64,000 bases of DNA from Ectobacillus funiculus (GTDB lineage Bacteria; Bacillota; Bacilli; Bacillales; Bacillaceae_G): assembly GCF_042429435.1 (NCBI RefSeq), contig NZ_JBHMAF010000194.1. One strand, 5' to 3'. Positions 1 to 8,037 of this stretch are shown piece by piece. Every line of letters begins with the position of its first letter. The first letter of the stretch is position 1. A program made the position numbers and the translations under genes. Below the pieces are notes generated by a model. The model was not told where the DNA came from. It searched no databases and saw only the letters and a list, made by a program, of their open reading frames with translations.

Positions 1-1
1 T

Positions 2-436
2 GTAGGAAGACTTTGGACATCTTCTGTTGACGCAGGCTGCATGGATGGACATCGCATTCGCATCGTTGGTTCAAAGGCAAGCCTAGAGTGGTGGGACAGC
101 AAGCCAAATGAATTACGATATGAAGTGCAAGGGCAGCCAATCCAAACGTTGATTCGATCTATGCCTTACTTAGATGAAAGCTGTAACGCTTATGAGCGTT
201 TAGGTGCATTACATCAAGAAGGGCTTTCAGAGTCATGGTCAAATATCTATTTGAAATTTGCGATTGCGATTGATGCGAAAATGCGTGGAGATCAAGAAAC
301 ATTAGATAATCTTGTTTACCCAGATATTAATGCGGGACTAGAAGGCGTTCGCTGGATTGAAAATTGTGTACGCTCTGCAGATCAGGGAGCAGTTTGGGTG
401 GATTTTGAGAGCAAGAAAGAAACTTTGTTAGTGTAA
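2..436 (+). CDS. Gfo/Idh/MocA family oxidoreductase, C-terminal part (cut by window edge)
   Basis: The reading frame is already open at base 2 and ends at TAA 434-436, so this is the C-terminal part of a longer gene that starts outside the window. It aligns along its whole length with the end of the intact Gfo/Idh/MocA dehydrogenase at 31157-32323: both carry 'GSKAS(L/I)EWWD', 'LRYEVQG', 'EGVRW(I/V)ENCVRSAD' and 'GAVWV'. This region is the C-terminal substrate-binding and dimerisation domain of NAD(P)-dependent polyol or inositol-type dehydrogenases. The two copies are clearly diverged paralogs. A sugar ABC importer and an IolT-like transporter follow, so a polyol-catabolic role is inferred. 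The exact substrate is unknown. Confidence 0.85.
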   Translation, partial: VGRLWTSSVDAGCMDGHRIRIVGSKASLEWWDSKPNELRYEVQGQPIQTLIRSMPYLDESCNAYERLGALHQEGLSESWSNIYLKFAIAIDAKMRGDQETLDNLVYPDINAGLEGVRWIENCVRSADQGAVWVDFESKKETLLV

Positions 437-462
437 AAAATTTCTTAAATTTAGTTAGCATT

Positions 463-498
463 AAAAAGGCTTTTACTCGATGGGTAAAAGCCTTTTTT
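463..498 (+). terminator. rho-independent terminator after the dehydrogenase
   Basis: An AAAAGGCTTTTAC arm pairs with GTAAAAGCCTTTT around a short loop and runs into a T-tract. It lies 27 bases after the stop of the left-edge dehydrogenase gene and directly abuts a dispersed repeat copy. Confidence 0.85.
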
Positions 499-632
499 AC
501 ATTGTCGGAAAGTATAAATTTCCAGCTAGCAGTCATTCGACGTGGTCGGAAATTTTAGGAATACAGTATAAGTAGGGCTACGCCTCTGTCTTCGCCCAAG
601 GGTAGGGCTCGCCAATCGGCGAGTTTTCTTTA
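499..632 (+). repeat. dispersed ~130-bp intergenic repeat, copy 1
   Basis: A full-length copy of a family found about 19 times in this window. Parts in order are a TTTAAGAAA-like start (diverged here), GTATAAATTTC, a roughly 12-bp inverted repeat (AAATTTCC near 518 with GGAAATTT near 548), GTATAAGTAGGGCTACGCC, TCTTCGCCC, and a terminal hairpin CTCGCC-AATC-GGCGAG followed by TTTTCTTTA. In this copy the inner stem is CC/GG where most copies have CT/AG, a compensatory change. Family name unknown. Confidence 0.9.
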
Positions 633-654
633 GGATATACAAAAAAATGGTTGA

Positions 655-868
655 CAGTTTATATAGAGAAAACTATTCACTTTAATCTAGTGTCTATAAA
701 TGTCTTTAAAGTACAAAAAATGTGTCTCTTGAAGGCAAAGATTCTTAAAATAGAGTGTAATATACTTATAAATGTAACCGATTACTTTTTGATTATTTAA
801 TAAATTCTAAAAATAAAGCGGTTACATATCGATATTTTTATTATATTTTAATGTAGGAGAAATGAATA
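655..868 (+). promoter_or_regulatory. upstream control region of the sugar ABC operon, with cre-like site
   Basis: TGTAACCGATTACT at 773-786 matches the catabolite-responsive element consensus (TGWAANCGNTNWCA) at 13 of 14 positions, and a second half-site GCGGTTACA lies at 818-826. The block resembles 5285-5445 piece by piece: ATATAGA(G)AAAACTATT, ATGTCTTTAAA, AAAGCGG(T/C)TACAT and AATGTAGG. This indicates a duplicated promoter region. Control by CcpA or a LacI-type regulator is inferred from these sites. Confidence 0.55.
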
Positions 869-879
869 AGAGAATGGGG

Positions 880-1095
880 GGAACGAGAAGGCTGTAGCAA
901 ATTTGTTCCGATCATGATGCTAGTGCTGTCTGCCTGCAGTAGTGGTACGGGACTCGGGGGAGGATGTTCCGGTTGATACACTCAAGCTGGCGGCTATCAG
1001 GATTAGGGTGCAAATGAAGCGAACAGAAGGGAATCAAACGGTAGGAATAACTTTATATGCGGGTGTGTTGGACGAGGTATAGCGCAATGGAATCG
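880..1095 (+). pseudogene. decayed lipoprotein (solute-binding protein-like) start
   Basis: At 914-976 a frame reads MMLVLSACSSGTG and then stops. This looks like a signal peptide ending in a lipobox (LSAC), as in extracellular solute-binding lipoproteins. No open frame continues through the next 250 bases. It sits between a sugar-type promoter region and an intact binding-protein gene, so I read it as the fossil of another binding-protein gene. The rest of the stretch to 1229 shows no other gene. Confidence 0.4.
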
Positions 1096-1229
1096 TTCAG
1101 AAGCTACGAAGAGGGTGAAGTAAGTACCGGGCTTCACTTATTAACAATGAATCTAAATATAATAATCATGGAATTAATATTGTAATTTGGAGCACATTGT
1201 TGGAATTCAAATATTAAGGGGGATTTATA

Positions 1230-2222
1230 ATGGCAATTAAGAAAAAATTTATGCTTCTTGTCTCTTTAATTGTTGTACTTGCTTCATTCATGACTGCTTG
1301 CTCTTCCTCATCCGATTCTGCTAGCGGCAAGAAGGATGATGGCAAAATTGTAATTGGAGCAGCGATGCCGACATTTGACGATAAATGGGTGTCTTATCTA
1401 ATTGATTCACTGAAAGCAACTGCTAAGGAAAACAATGTTGACTTAAAAATGGTTGATGCAAAAAATGATTCTAGTAAACAGCTTTCCCAAGTAGAAACAT
1501 TTGTTACACAGGGTGTAGATGCTATTATTATTGCTGCTCCAGATCCAAGTGCAATACAACCTGCGATAGACGCAGCGAAAGATGCGGATATCCCTGTCGT
1601 TCTTGTAAACCGTATGCCAAGTGACGATGTAATTAAACAAGTTTATGCATATGTAGGTTCTGAGTCCGTCCAAAGTGGAACGATACAAATGGAAGAGGTC
1701 GCGAAAATGCTTGGCGGTAAAGGAAATGTTGCCATTATAACTGGTGAATTAGGTCATGAAGCACAAATTAATAGAACAAAAGGCAACAAGAATATAATCA
1801 AGAAAAATCTAGACATGAAAGTTGTACGTGAATCAACAGGAAACTGGCAGCGTTCTGAAGGTATGAAAGTAATGGAAAACTGGATCCAATCTGGCGATAA
1901 AATTAATGCGGTTGTAGCAAATAATGATGAAATGGCAATTGGAGCAATTATGGCGTTAGAGGCTGCCGGCAAGCTAAATGATGTAGTAGTAGCTGGTATT
2001 GACGGTACACCAGATGCATTAGAGTACGTAAAATCTGGCAAATTAAAAGTTTCTGCTTTCCAAGATCCAATGGGCCAAGGGAAAAAATCCATTGAGATGG
2101 CGATTCAAGCTGCGAAAGGTGAAAAGTTGGCAGACAAATATGTGTGGGTGCCATTTGAGTTGATCACACAAGAAAATGTTGACACATACATTGAGAAATG
2201 GAAAAGCGCAGGGGCTAACTAA
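1230..2222 (+). CDS. sugar ABC transporter substrate-binding lipoprotein (RbsB-like)
   Basis: A 330-aa lipoprotein that should capture a sugar or polyol outside the membrane for the ABC importer encoded next to it. Residues 1-24 form a lipoprotein signal peptide with Lys residues, a hydrophobic core and the lipobox ending at Cys24 (FMTAC). The remainder is a type-1 periplasmic-binding-protein fold of the ribose/inositol class, with landmarks 'IDSLKATAKENN', 'DAIIIAAPDPSAIQPAIDAA', 'VVANNDEMAIGAI' and 'VAGIDGTPDALE'. The ATG follows an AGGGGGA ribosome binding site. ATPase and permease genes follow on the same strand. The ligand cannot be read from sequence; nearby IolT-like and dehydrogenase genes suggest a polyol. 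Confidence 0.9.
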   Translation: MAIKKKFMLLVSLIVVLASFMTACSSSSDSASGKKDDGKIVIGAAMPTFDDKWVSYLIDSLKATAKENNVDLKMVDAKNDSSKQLSQVETFVTQGVDAIIIAAPDPSAIQPAIDAAKDADIPVVLVNRMPSDDVIKQVYAYVGSESVQSGTIQMEEVAKMLGGKGNVAIITGELGHEAQINRTKGNKNIIKKNLDMKVVRESTGNWQRSEGMKVMENWIQSGDKINAVVANNDEMAIGAIMALEAAGKLNDVVVAGIDGTPDALEYVKSGKLKVSAFQDPMGQGKKSIEMAIQAAKGEKLADKYVWVPFELITQENVDTYIEKWKSAGAN

Positions 2223-2230
2223 TGTAACAT

Positions 2231-2274
2231 GAGAGGGGACTGTTAGGACTCTTATCTTAAAGAGTCCCCTTCTC
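2231..2274 (+). promoter_or_regulatory. intercistronic hairpin with two alternative pairings
   Basis: AGTCCCCTTCTC (2263-2274) can pair with GAGAGGGGACT (2231-2241). The overlapping AAGAGTCC (2260-2267) can instead pair with GGACTCTT (2246-2253). No T-run follows, so it is not an ordinary terminator. Sitting between binding protein and ATPase, it probably stabilises the upstream message or allows partial read-through, giving more binding protein than ATPase. Confidence 0.55.
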
Positions 2275-2300
2275 ACCAATCTATTGGGGGTGAGTATGAA

Positions 2301-3791
2301 ATGAATACAGAGTACATTTTAGAGCTACATAACATCACAAAAGAATTTCCAGGTGTTAAGGCTTTGGATAATATCCAGCTGAAGGTACGAAAAGGGACGG
2401 TTCACGCTTTAATGGGTGAGAATGGTGCGGGGAAATCGACGCTTATGAAAATCATCTTCGGTGTATATACACCGGACAAAGGCACGATTAAGTTTAAAGG
2501 GCAGGAAGTGCAAATTAATGGCCCTAAGGATGCTTTAAGCAAAGGGATTTCGATGATTCATCAGGAGTTAAGCCCTGTGCCTGATATGACGATTGCGGAA
2601 AATATTTATCTCGGCCGGGAACCAATGTACGGCAAAACAGGCTGGGTCAATAAGAAGAAAATGATAGAGGATACAGAAAAGTTGTTCCAATCCTTACAAA
2701 TTGATTTGAATCCACGAACCAAAATGCGGGAGCTAAGCGTTGCGAATATGCAGATGGTCGAGATTGCAACAGCGATCTCCTATAATGCCGATTTAATTAT
2801 TATGGACGAGCCAACTTCAGCAATCACGGATAAGGAAGTTGATCATCTGTTCAGCATTATTGATTCCTTGGTGAAAAAGGGAGTTTCCATTATCTATATT
2901 TCTCACAAAATGGATGAAATCTTTAAGATTTGTGACGATATTACGGTATTCCGTGATGGGCAGTATGTGGGAGCCAAGCCAGCAAGCGAATTGAATCAAG
3001 ATACATTGATTCAAATGATGGTAGGCCGTGAAATTAAAGCGGTATTCCATAAGGAGCCATCTGAAATTACAGACGTTGTCCTAGCGGTAAAAAACCTGTC
3101 TAGAGAAGGCAAGTTCCAAAACGTCAACTTTGAGGTCCGTAAAGGAGAAATCCTTGGAGTCGCGGGACTGATGGGCTCTGGGAGAACCGAGATCATGGAA
3201 AGTATTTTTGGAATTGATCCGCCAACCTCTGGTGAAATTTATATGCATGGCAAGCAGGTGAAAATCAATTCGCCGAAAGAAGCAATCCGTCATAAAATCG
3301 GCTTATTAACAGAGGACAGAAAGCTGACGGGTGCATTCCTGCCGCTGTCGATCAGGGAGAACATGATTATGTCTAACATCGACAATCTGTCAAATATTGG
3401 TTATCTAAATAACGGTTTAGTGAAAAAAGCATGCAACGAGCAGGTAGAAAAATTAAGGGTCAAAACACCACATTTAAATCAGCTTATTATGAATCTGAGC
3501 GGAGGGAACCAACAAAAGGTATTGATTGCCCGTTGGCTGCTCAATGATCCTGATGTGCTGATTTTAGATGAACCAACACGCGGCGTAGACGTTGGTGCAA
3601 AGGCTGAGATTCATAAGGTGATGTCCAAGCTGGCGCAGGAGGGGAAAGCAATCATTATGATTTCCTCCGAATTGCCTGAGGTGTTAGGGATGAGCGACAG
3701 AGTCATTGTGATGCATGAAGGAATTCAAAAAGGTGAGTTGAGTAGAGAAGAAGCAAATCAAGAAAGAATTTTAGAAGTGGCATATCAGTAA
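2301..3791 (+). CDS. sugar ABC transporter ATP-binding protein (RbsA/MglA type)
   Basis: A 496-aa tandem ATPase that powers the sugar importer at the inner face of the membrane. The first half has Walker A GENGAGKST at residues 39-47 and Walker B 'LIIMDEPTSA'. The second half has the degenerate P-loop 'GLMGSGRTE' typical of RbsA-type proteins, then the signature 'LSGGNQQKVLIARWL' and Walker B 'VLILDEPTRGVDVGAK'. Length and order fit the carbohydrate-uptake CUT2 family (RbsA, MglA, XylG). It lies 78 bases after the binding-protein gene. An inverted repeat copy begins exactly at its stop codon and separates it from the permease gene. Confidence 0.93.
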   Translation: MNTEYILELHNITKEFPGVKALDNIQLKVRKGTVHALMGENGAGKSTLMKIIFGVYTPDKGTIKFKGQEVQINGPKDALSKGISMIHQELSPVPDMTIAENIYLGREPMYGKTGWVNKKKMIEDTEKLFQSLQIDLNPRTKMRELSVANMQMVEIATAISYNADLIIMDEPTSAITDKEVDHLFSIIDSLVKKGVSIIYISHKMDEIFKICDDITVFRDGQYVGAKPASELNQDTLIQMMVGREIKAVFHKEPSEITDVVLAVKNLSREGKFQNVNFEVRKGEILGVAGLMGSGRTEIMESIFGIDPPTSGEIYMHGKQVKINSPKEAIRHKIGLLTEDRKLTGAFLPLSIRENMIMSNIDNLSNIGYLNNGLVKKACNEQVEKLRVKTPHLNQLIMNLSGGNQQKVLIARWLLNDPDVLILDEPTRGVDVGAKAEIHKVMSKLAQEGKAIIMISSELPEVLGMSDRVIVMHEGIQKGELSREEANQERILEVAYQ

Positions 3792-3893
3792 AGAAAACTC
3801 GTCGATTGGCAAGCTGTTAGGCGAAGACAGAGACGTAGTTGTACTTATACTTTATTCCAAAAATTTTCTGCCATATCGAATCTTTTTATAGTT
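3789..3893 (-). repeat. dispersed repeat, inverted copy inside the ABC operon
   Basis: It begins with TAAAGAAAACTC at the rbsA-like stop codon, so the stop TAA is also the repeat edge. It lies opposite to transcription, which puts the T-tract on the wrong side to terminate the operon. The inner half (after about 3880) is degenerate. Confidence 0.75.
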
Positions 3894-3934
3894 TGCATTT
3901 TGTATATTTTCAATTGTTAAAAATCAGAAAATAT

Positions 3935-4012
3935 GTAGTCATACTTATATTTTGTTCTTAAAATCTCCTGCTGTGTCGAACAGCCTCACAGTTAGAAGTT
4001 TATAAATTCTGG
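3935..4012 (-). repeat. second degenerate inverted copy of the dispersed repeat
   Basis: GTAGTCATACTTATATTTTG and the following bases to AAATTCT match the reverse complement of the repeat's central part but lack the GC hairpin end. Together with the copy just before it, this makes a degenerate tandem in the 251-bp gap between ATPase and permease. Confidence 0.55.
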
Positions 4013-4042
4013 AAAGTATACCCCCTTAAAGGAGGAATAAAA

Positions 4043-5041
4043 ATGAAAACGCAAGAGAGTGCTGTAAGCAACCCGACGGTGATTGTGAATTCGGTTAACA
4101 GAAAGAAGCAAATCGCAGCTATATTAAATAAGTATGGAATTGTCTTCATCTTTATCGCAATGTGTATTTTAATGTCAATTCTATCGCCTGCTTTTTTGAA
4201 TGTGAATAACATCATTAACGTTGTACGGCAAATTTCTTTTATCGGTATCGTGGCAATGGGCATGACAATGGTTATCATTACAACGGGGATCGACTTATCT
4301 CCTGGTTCCGTTATTGCCCTTGTGTCTGTAGTCGCTGCAAGTTATGCACATCCGGGTGAATATCCATTATTTGTTCCGCTTGCAATCGGTATGGCAATTG
4401 GGGCAGCAGCTGGATTTATTAACGGTGCAATTTCTGCAAAAGGAAAAATCCCTCCGTTCATCGCGACATTAGGAATGATGACAGCGGCGAGAGGTTTAGC
4501 GCTTCTATATTCAGACGGAAGACCTATTGGTAACTTATCAGAGTCGTTTATGTTTATCGGAAAAGGTACAGTCGCTGGTATTCCTTTCCCAATCCTGATC
4601 TTCATCGTCATGGGTATTATTTCGCATATTATGTTAAATCAAATGAGATTTGGTAAATACACATACGCAATCGGCGGAAACGAACAAGCTGCACGTATTT
4701 GCGGGATTCCAGTCGATCGCTACAAAATTATGATTTTCACATACGCTGGTTTGTTATCAGCTATTGCAGGTTTGATGTTAACAGCACGTATTTCTGCAGG
4801 ACAGCCAAGCCTTGGATTAATGTATGAATTGGATGCAATTGCCGCTGCGGTTATCGGCGGAACAAGCTTAAATGGCGGAATTGGTACGATTCCAGGAACA
4901 ATGATTGGCGCTTTGATCATCGGGGTTCTAAACAATGGGCTTGACTTGATGAACGTATCCTCCTACTGGCAGCAAATTTTAAAGGGAGCGATCATCGTAG
5001 CAGCAGTTCTTCTTGACTCTCGCAAAAATAAAAAAGCTTAA
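4043..5041 (+). CDS. sugar ABC transporter permease (RbsC type)
   Basis: A 332-aa polytopic membrane protein of the BPD_transp_2 (RbsC/MglC) family that forms the transmembrane channel of the CUT2 importer. About ten hydrophobic segments are visible, starting near residue 30 ('IVFIFIAMCILMSILSPAFL'). Family landmarks are 'TTGIDLSPGSVIAL', 'GFINGAISAKGKIPPFIATLGMM' (split by hydrophobic stretches), 'YAIGGNEQAARICGI' and 'AAAVIGGTSLNGGIGT'. The start follows AAGGAGGAA. It should assemble with the ATPase and the binding protein of the two preceding genes. A strong terminator closes the operon. Confidence 0.93.
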   Translation: MKTQESAVSNPTVIVNSVNRKKQIAAILNKYGIVFIFIAMCILMSILSPAFLNVNNIINVVRQISFIGIVAMGMTMVIITTGIDLSPGSVIALVSVVAASYAHPGEYPLFVPLAIGMAIGAAAGFINGAISAKGKIPPFIATLGMMTAARGLALLYSDGRPIGNLSESFMFIGKGTVAGIPFPILIFIVMGIISHIMLNQMRFGKYTYAIGGNEQAARICGIPVDRYKIMIFTYAGLLSAIAGLMLTARISAGQPSLGLMYELDAIAAAVIGGTSLNGGIGTIPGTMIGALIIGVLNNGLDLMNVSSYWQQILKGAIIVAAVLLDSRKNKKA

Positions 5042-5052
5042 GCTATTGATAT

Positions 5053-5113
5053 TATCCCTCCTATACAGACAGTTGGCTAGAAGTCCATACAGTCTGCATA
5101 GGAGGGATTTTTA
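5053..5113 (+). terminator. strong terminator of the ABC operon
   Basis: ATCCCTCCTATACAGAC (5054-5070) pairs almost perfectly with GTCTGCATAGGAGGGAT (5092-5108) and is followed by a T-run. Confidence 0.9.
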
Positions 5114-5284
5114 TGTTTACAGATGGAAATAGGAAAGAGGCATATTCAAGGGAGTCTAAATTTCATGTCACACGAAAAGAGATTTGGAAAGCAGTATTGT
5201 CTTTATGAAACATTTCTATACATATCCATATCCGGAGAAGGTATTCCAGCACATCGAATTGTTAACTATGCCGCAAAATTAATG

Positions 5285-5445
5285 GAGAGTTATATAGAAA
5301 AACTATTTGCTTTAGTATAGTATTTACACATGTCTTTAAAATCCAAAAAAGATGTCTTTAAAATTTAAATACTATTATTATAGATTTTTATACAATTATC
5401 TATGTAAAGCGGCTACATTATTAAATGTAGGTGACCTCATTTGAA
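5285..5445 (+). promoter_or_regulatory. duplicate of the ABC-operon promoter region
   Basis: This block repeats the elements of 655-868 in the same order, including AAAGCGGCTACAT and AATGTAGGTGA. After it the sequence to about 5600 shows no open gene, so the promoter copy now drives nothing obvious unless it reads through to the transporter at 6050. The short frame 5123-5320 before it has no family resemblance. Confidence 0.5.
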
Positions 5446-5607
5446 TAGCCGATATAACCATTGAACATGGAATGAGAATGTTTAAAAGCCAATGCTAATG
5501 AAAGGGGCTTTAAAGATAAACAGCACATGTTCTGAAGTATAAGGGTAATTATTTTATTATCATATCATTGGTTGGTTTGAAATGAATGTCTTATTTTCAC
5601 CTCATTA

Positions 5608-5621
5608 AGAAAGCGATTACA
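5608..5621 (+). promoter_or_regulatory. cre-like catabolite repression site
   Basis: AGAAAGCGATTACA matches the cre consensus at 13 of 14 positions. It lies 430 bases upstream of the IolT-like gene. CcpA control is inferred. Confidence 0.4.
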
Positions 5622-5710
5622 AAATAAGGGTTTCTCTTAGTGTTTTGTATTAAAAAAAACCTAAGAAAAGAGGTATTACGTGTCCTCCAAAAGATCTGAA
5701 TAAGGTATTT

Positions 5711-5840
5711 TACACTGTAAGAACGTATAAATTTCCAGCTAGAAGTGAATTCGACGTAGTCGGAAATTTTCGGAATACAGTATAAGGGCAACTACGCCTC
5801 TGTCTTCGCCTAGCGGCTTGCCAATCGGCGAGTTTCTTTA
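5711..5840 (+). repeat. dispersed repeat copy
   Basis: Full-length copy with the CC/GG version of the inner stem (AAATTTCC with GGAAATTT) and a perfect GCC(AATC)GGC terminal hairpin. TTTCTTTAAA marks the end. Confidence 0.88.
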
Positions 5841-5852
5841 AAGGGGAAATAA

Positions 5853-5866
5853 TGTAAACGCTTTAG
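5853..5866 (+). promoter_or_regulatory. cre-like site upstream of the MFS transporter
   Basis: TGTAAACGCTTTAG matches the cre consensus at 12 of 14 positions, between the repeat copy and the transporter gene. Confidence 0.35.
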
Positions 5867-6000
5867 AGGTATAGAATTTGAAATAGGGGCTTTGAATACA
5901 TAACAAGTCCCGCCGCAAGGTTTTTACTAGAGAGCTTATTCTGTCCAACTTTACTAAAAGGGAGGTGTTTCTTTTACAAACATATTTGTAGGGAAATATG

Positions 6001-6048
6001 ATGGATAAGCACTTTGTTAAAAAACATACTACGAAGGAGGAATTTTAA
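6001..6048 (+). CDS. possible 15-aa leader peptide before the MFS gene
   Basis: ATG at 6001 opens MDKHFVKKHTTKEEF and stops at TAA 6046-6048, one base before the transporter ATG at 6050. The transporter's GGAGG lies inside this frame, so translation of the two could be coupled. AGGGA precedes it. It may be chance. Confidence 0.2.
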   Translation: MDKHFVKKHTTKEEF

Positions 6049-6049
6049 C

Positions 6050-7468
6050 ATGGAGAATGCTAGAGTTTCTGATCATTACCCAGTTCAACCAGAACCTGCT
6101 GGGAAAAAGGATCCGAAAAAGTTCTTGAAATTAGTCACTATTGTATCCACTTTTGGTGGGCTGTTATTCGGGTATGATACAGGCGTTATTAATGGTGCAC
6201 TTCCATTTATGGCTAGACCTGACCAATTAAATTTAAACCCCTTCACGGAAGGCTTAGTAGCAAGTTCTTTAGTATTAGGTGCTGCTTTTGGTTCCATATT
6301 TGGCGGGCGCTTATCGGATAGTCAAGGACGCAGGAAGGTTATTTTGTATCTTGCAATCTTGTTTTTCTTTTCTGCAGCAGGCTGCGTGATAGCACCAAAT
6401 ATGACTGTAATGGTGATGTTCCGTTTTCTATTGGGACTTGCTGTCGGTGGTTCTTCTGTAGTCGTTCCATCCTATCTTGCTGAAATATCTCCTGCAGACA
6501 GGCGTGGTGTTTTAGTTACGCAAAACGAATTGATGATTGTTACTGGACAGTTTCTTGCTTATGTATGTAATGCGGTGCTTGGAAATGTTTTTGGTGAGGC
6601 AGGACATGTATGGCGTTACATGTTAGTCATTGCTACATTACCAGCTGTGGCGCTTTGGATTGGCGTACTGATTCTGCCTGAAAGTCCTCGTTGGTTAGCA
6701 TCAAAAGGAAAAATGGCTGAAGCATTGAAGATCCTTCAAAAAATTCGCAGTGAAAGTATTGCTGAGCAGGAACTAAAAGAAATTAAAGAACATATTTCAA
6801 ACGATCAAAACGTAGAAAAAATCAGTTTCAAAGATTTAGGAACACCTTGGATTCGTCGTATTGTGGTTCTTGGGATTATGATTGGATCTATATCACAATT
6901 AGTCGGTATCAATTCGATTATGTACTATGGAACACAAATTCTTGAAAACTCCGGTTTTGGAACAAAAACAGCCTTAATTGCAAACGTAGCAAATGGATTA
7001 ATTGCTGTTGTTGCCGTTATTGTTGGTATGTCTTTACTGCATAAAATGAATAGACGACCAATGTTACTTACAGGGTTAACAGGTGTAACCGTGGCGCTTA
7101 TCACGATTGGTATTTCCGCTTCAGTACTTGAGGGATCTCCAATGCTGCCATATGTAGTATTATCTATGACAGTAATCTATTTAGCCTTTTTCCAAGGAGC
7201 GATTGGTCCTATGGTATGGCTCATACTTGCTGAAATCTTCCCTGTTCGTTTACGTGGGATCGGTATGGGAATGGCTGTTTTGTTCTTATGGCTCTGCAAC
7301 TTTTTAGTAGGATTATTCTTCCCAGTTCTTTTAGATGGAATCGGACTTTCAGCAACATTCTTCTTATTTGCTATGTTCGGTATTGCGGGAATCATCTATG
7401 TAGCGAAAGCTTTACCAGAGACTAGAGGCCTATCATTAGAACAAATAGAGGATAACTTTAGAAGTTAA
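6050..7468 (+). CDS. iolT: MFS sugar/inositol transporter (IolT-like)
   Basis: A 472-aa, 12-segment major facilitator of the sugar porter family that should import myo-inositol or a related polyol with protons. It closely follows the B. subtilis IolT pattern as I recall it: 'STFGGLLFGYDTGVINGALP', 'RLSDSQGRRK', 'LAVGGSSVVVPSYLAEISP', 'PESPRWL', 'GINSIMYYGTQIL', 'AEIFPVRLRG' and 'LPETRGLSLEQIE'. I chose ATG 6050 because GGAGG lies nine bases before it; an in-frame TTG 36 bases upstream lacks a ribosome binding site. Two cre-like sites precede it. A related C-terminal fragment survives at 32345-32653. Confidence 0.88.
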   Translation: MENARVSDHYPVQPEPAGKKDPKKFLKLVTIVSTFGGLLFGYDTGVINGALPFMARPDQLNLNPFTEGLVASSLVLGAAFGSIFGGRLSDSQGRRKVILYLAILFFFSAAGCVIAPNMTVMVMFRFLLGLAVGGSSVVVPSYLAEISPADRRGVLVTQNELMIVTGQFLAYVCNAVLGNVFGEAGHVWRYMLVIATLPAVALWIGVLILPESPRWLASKGKMAEALKILQKIRSESIAEQELKEIKEHISNDQNVEKISFKDLGTPWIRRIVVLGIMIGSISQLVGINSIMYYGTQILENSGFGTKTALIANVANGLIAVVAVIVGMSLLHKMNRRPMLLTGLTGVTVALITIGISASVLEGSPMLPYVVLSMTVIYLAFFQGAIGPMVWLILAEIFPVRLRGIGMGMAVLFLWLCNFLVGLFFPVLLDGIGLSATFFLFAMFGIAGIIYVAKALPETRGLSLEQIEDNFRS

Positions 7469-7500
7469 GATAGTAGAACTGGTTAGAGCTTGTTAGAGAA

Positions 7501-7542
7501 AGCCCATACAAACGCATTTGTAAGCGTTTGTATGGGCTTTTG
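7501..7542 (+). terminator. terminator of the IolT-like gene
   Basis: AGCCCATACAAACGC pairs perfectly with GCGTTTGTATGGGCT around an 8-base loop, followed by TTTTGCTTT. Confidence 0.92.
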
Positions 7543-7597
7543 CTTTGCATCAGATGAAAGAGCTGCCTTCATCAAAGCAGAGAACCTAGAAATGATA

Positions 7598-7630
7598 TCA
7601 ACCCTGTACCCAAATGGGAAGATACACAAG
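7598..7630 (-). pseudogene. fossil 3' end of a germination-locus small membrane protein gene
   Basis: Read on the minus strand, this encodes LVYLPIWVQG and a stop. It matches the last residues (HIYLPIWVQS) of the small membrane protein at 9366-9551. Only about ten codons survive, next to sugar-gene fossils. Confidence 0.5.
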
Positions 7631-7654
7631 GAAGTGTCTCCATTTTGTAAATGA

Positions 7655-7865
7655 AAAAAGCGCTTTCTGTTATGATATACTTAAATTAAACAACTTAATT
7701 CCTGAAAACCTCTCTATTACAGGATTCGATAACGCTTTGTTATCTAAGAACAGTAATCCTCCTTTAACAGGGGTACAGATGATCTAGAAATGTTGTATCT
7801 CTCAACATCGGAATTGATGCTCCAGAAAGCGTCACAAGCTGGCTACAAAGGGATTAAGCTAAGAT
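7655..7865 (+). pseudogene. fossil of a lacI regulator joined to an isomerase fragment
   Basis: 7655-7690 resembles the operator and promoter before the LacI gene at 29142 (AAAGCG, TTTCTG, TATRAT-like). 7700-7772 decodes as a LacI C-terminal piece (P-E-N-L-S-I-T-G-F-D-N-A-L-L-S-K), matching 29920-29995. 7820-7862 decodes as QKASQAGYKGIKL, matching the start of the isomerase at 30198. No frame is intact. This is the deletion remnant of a second lacI-isomerase pair. The bases from 7866 to 8037 hold nothing I can identify. Confidence 0.7.
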
Positions 7866-8037
7866 TTTATGCTATAATACAGAAAAAGAAAATGCAATTG
7901 ACGGTTATGTGTGTAAAATCAGGAGCAATTCATTTTATTGAAGGGAAACATAGCTTGATTTAGCAATCAAAACATAAACAGTGGCCTATTTGTCCCTAAT
8001 GTTATGAAATTGCAAAACTTTGATGGCAAGGAGATAA

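Noticed and set aside
5123..5320. 65-codon open frame after the ABC operon terminator
   Set aside because: No ribosome binding site or family resemblance, and its second half lies in the duplicated promoter region.
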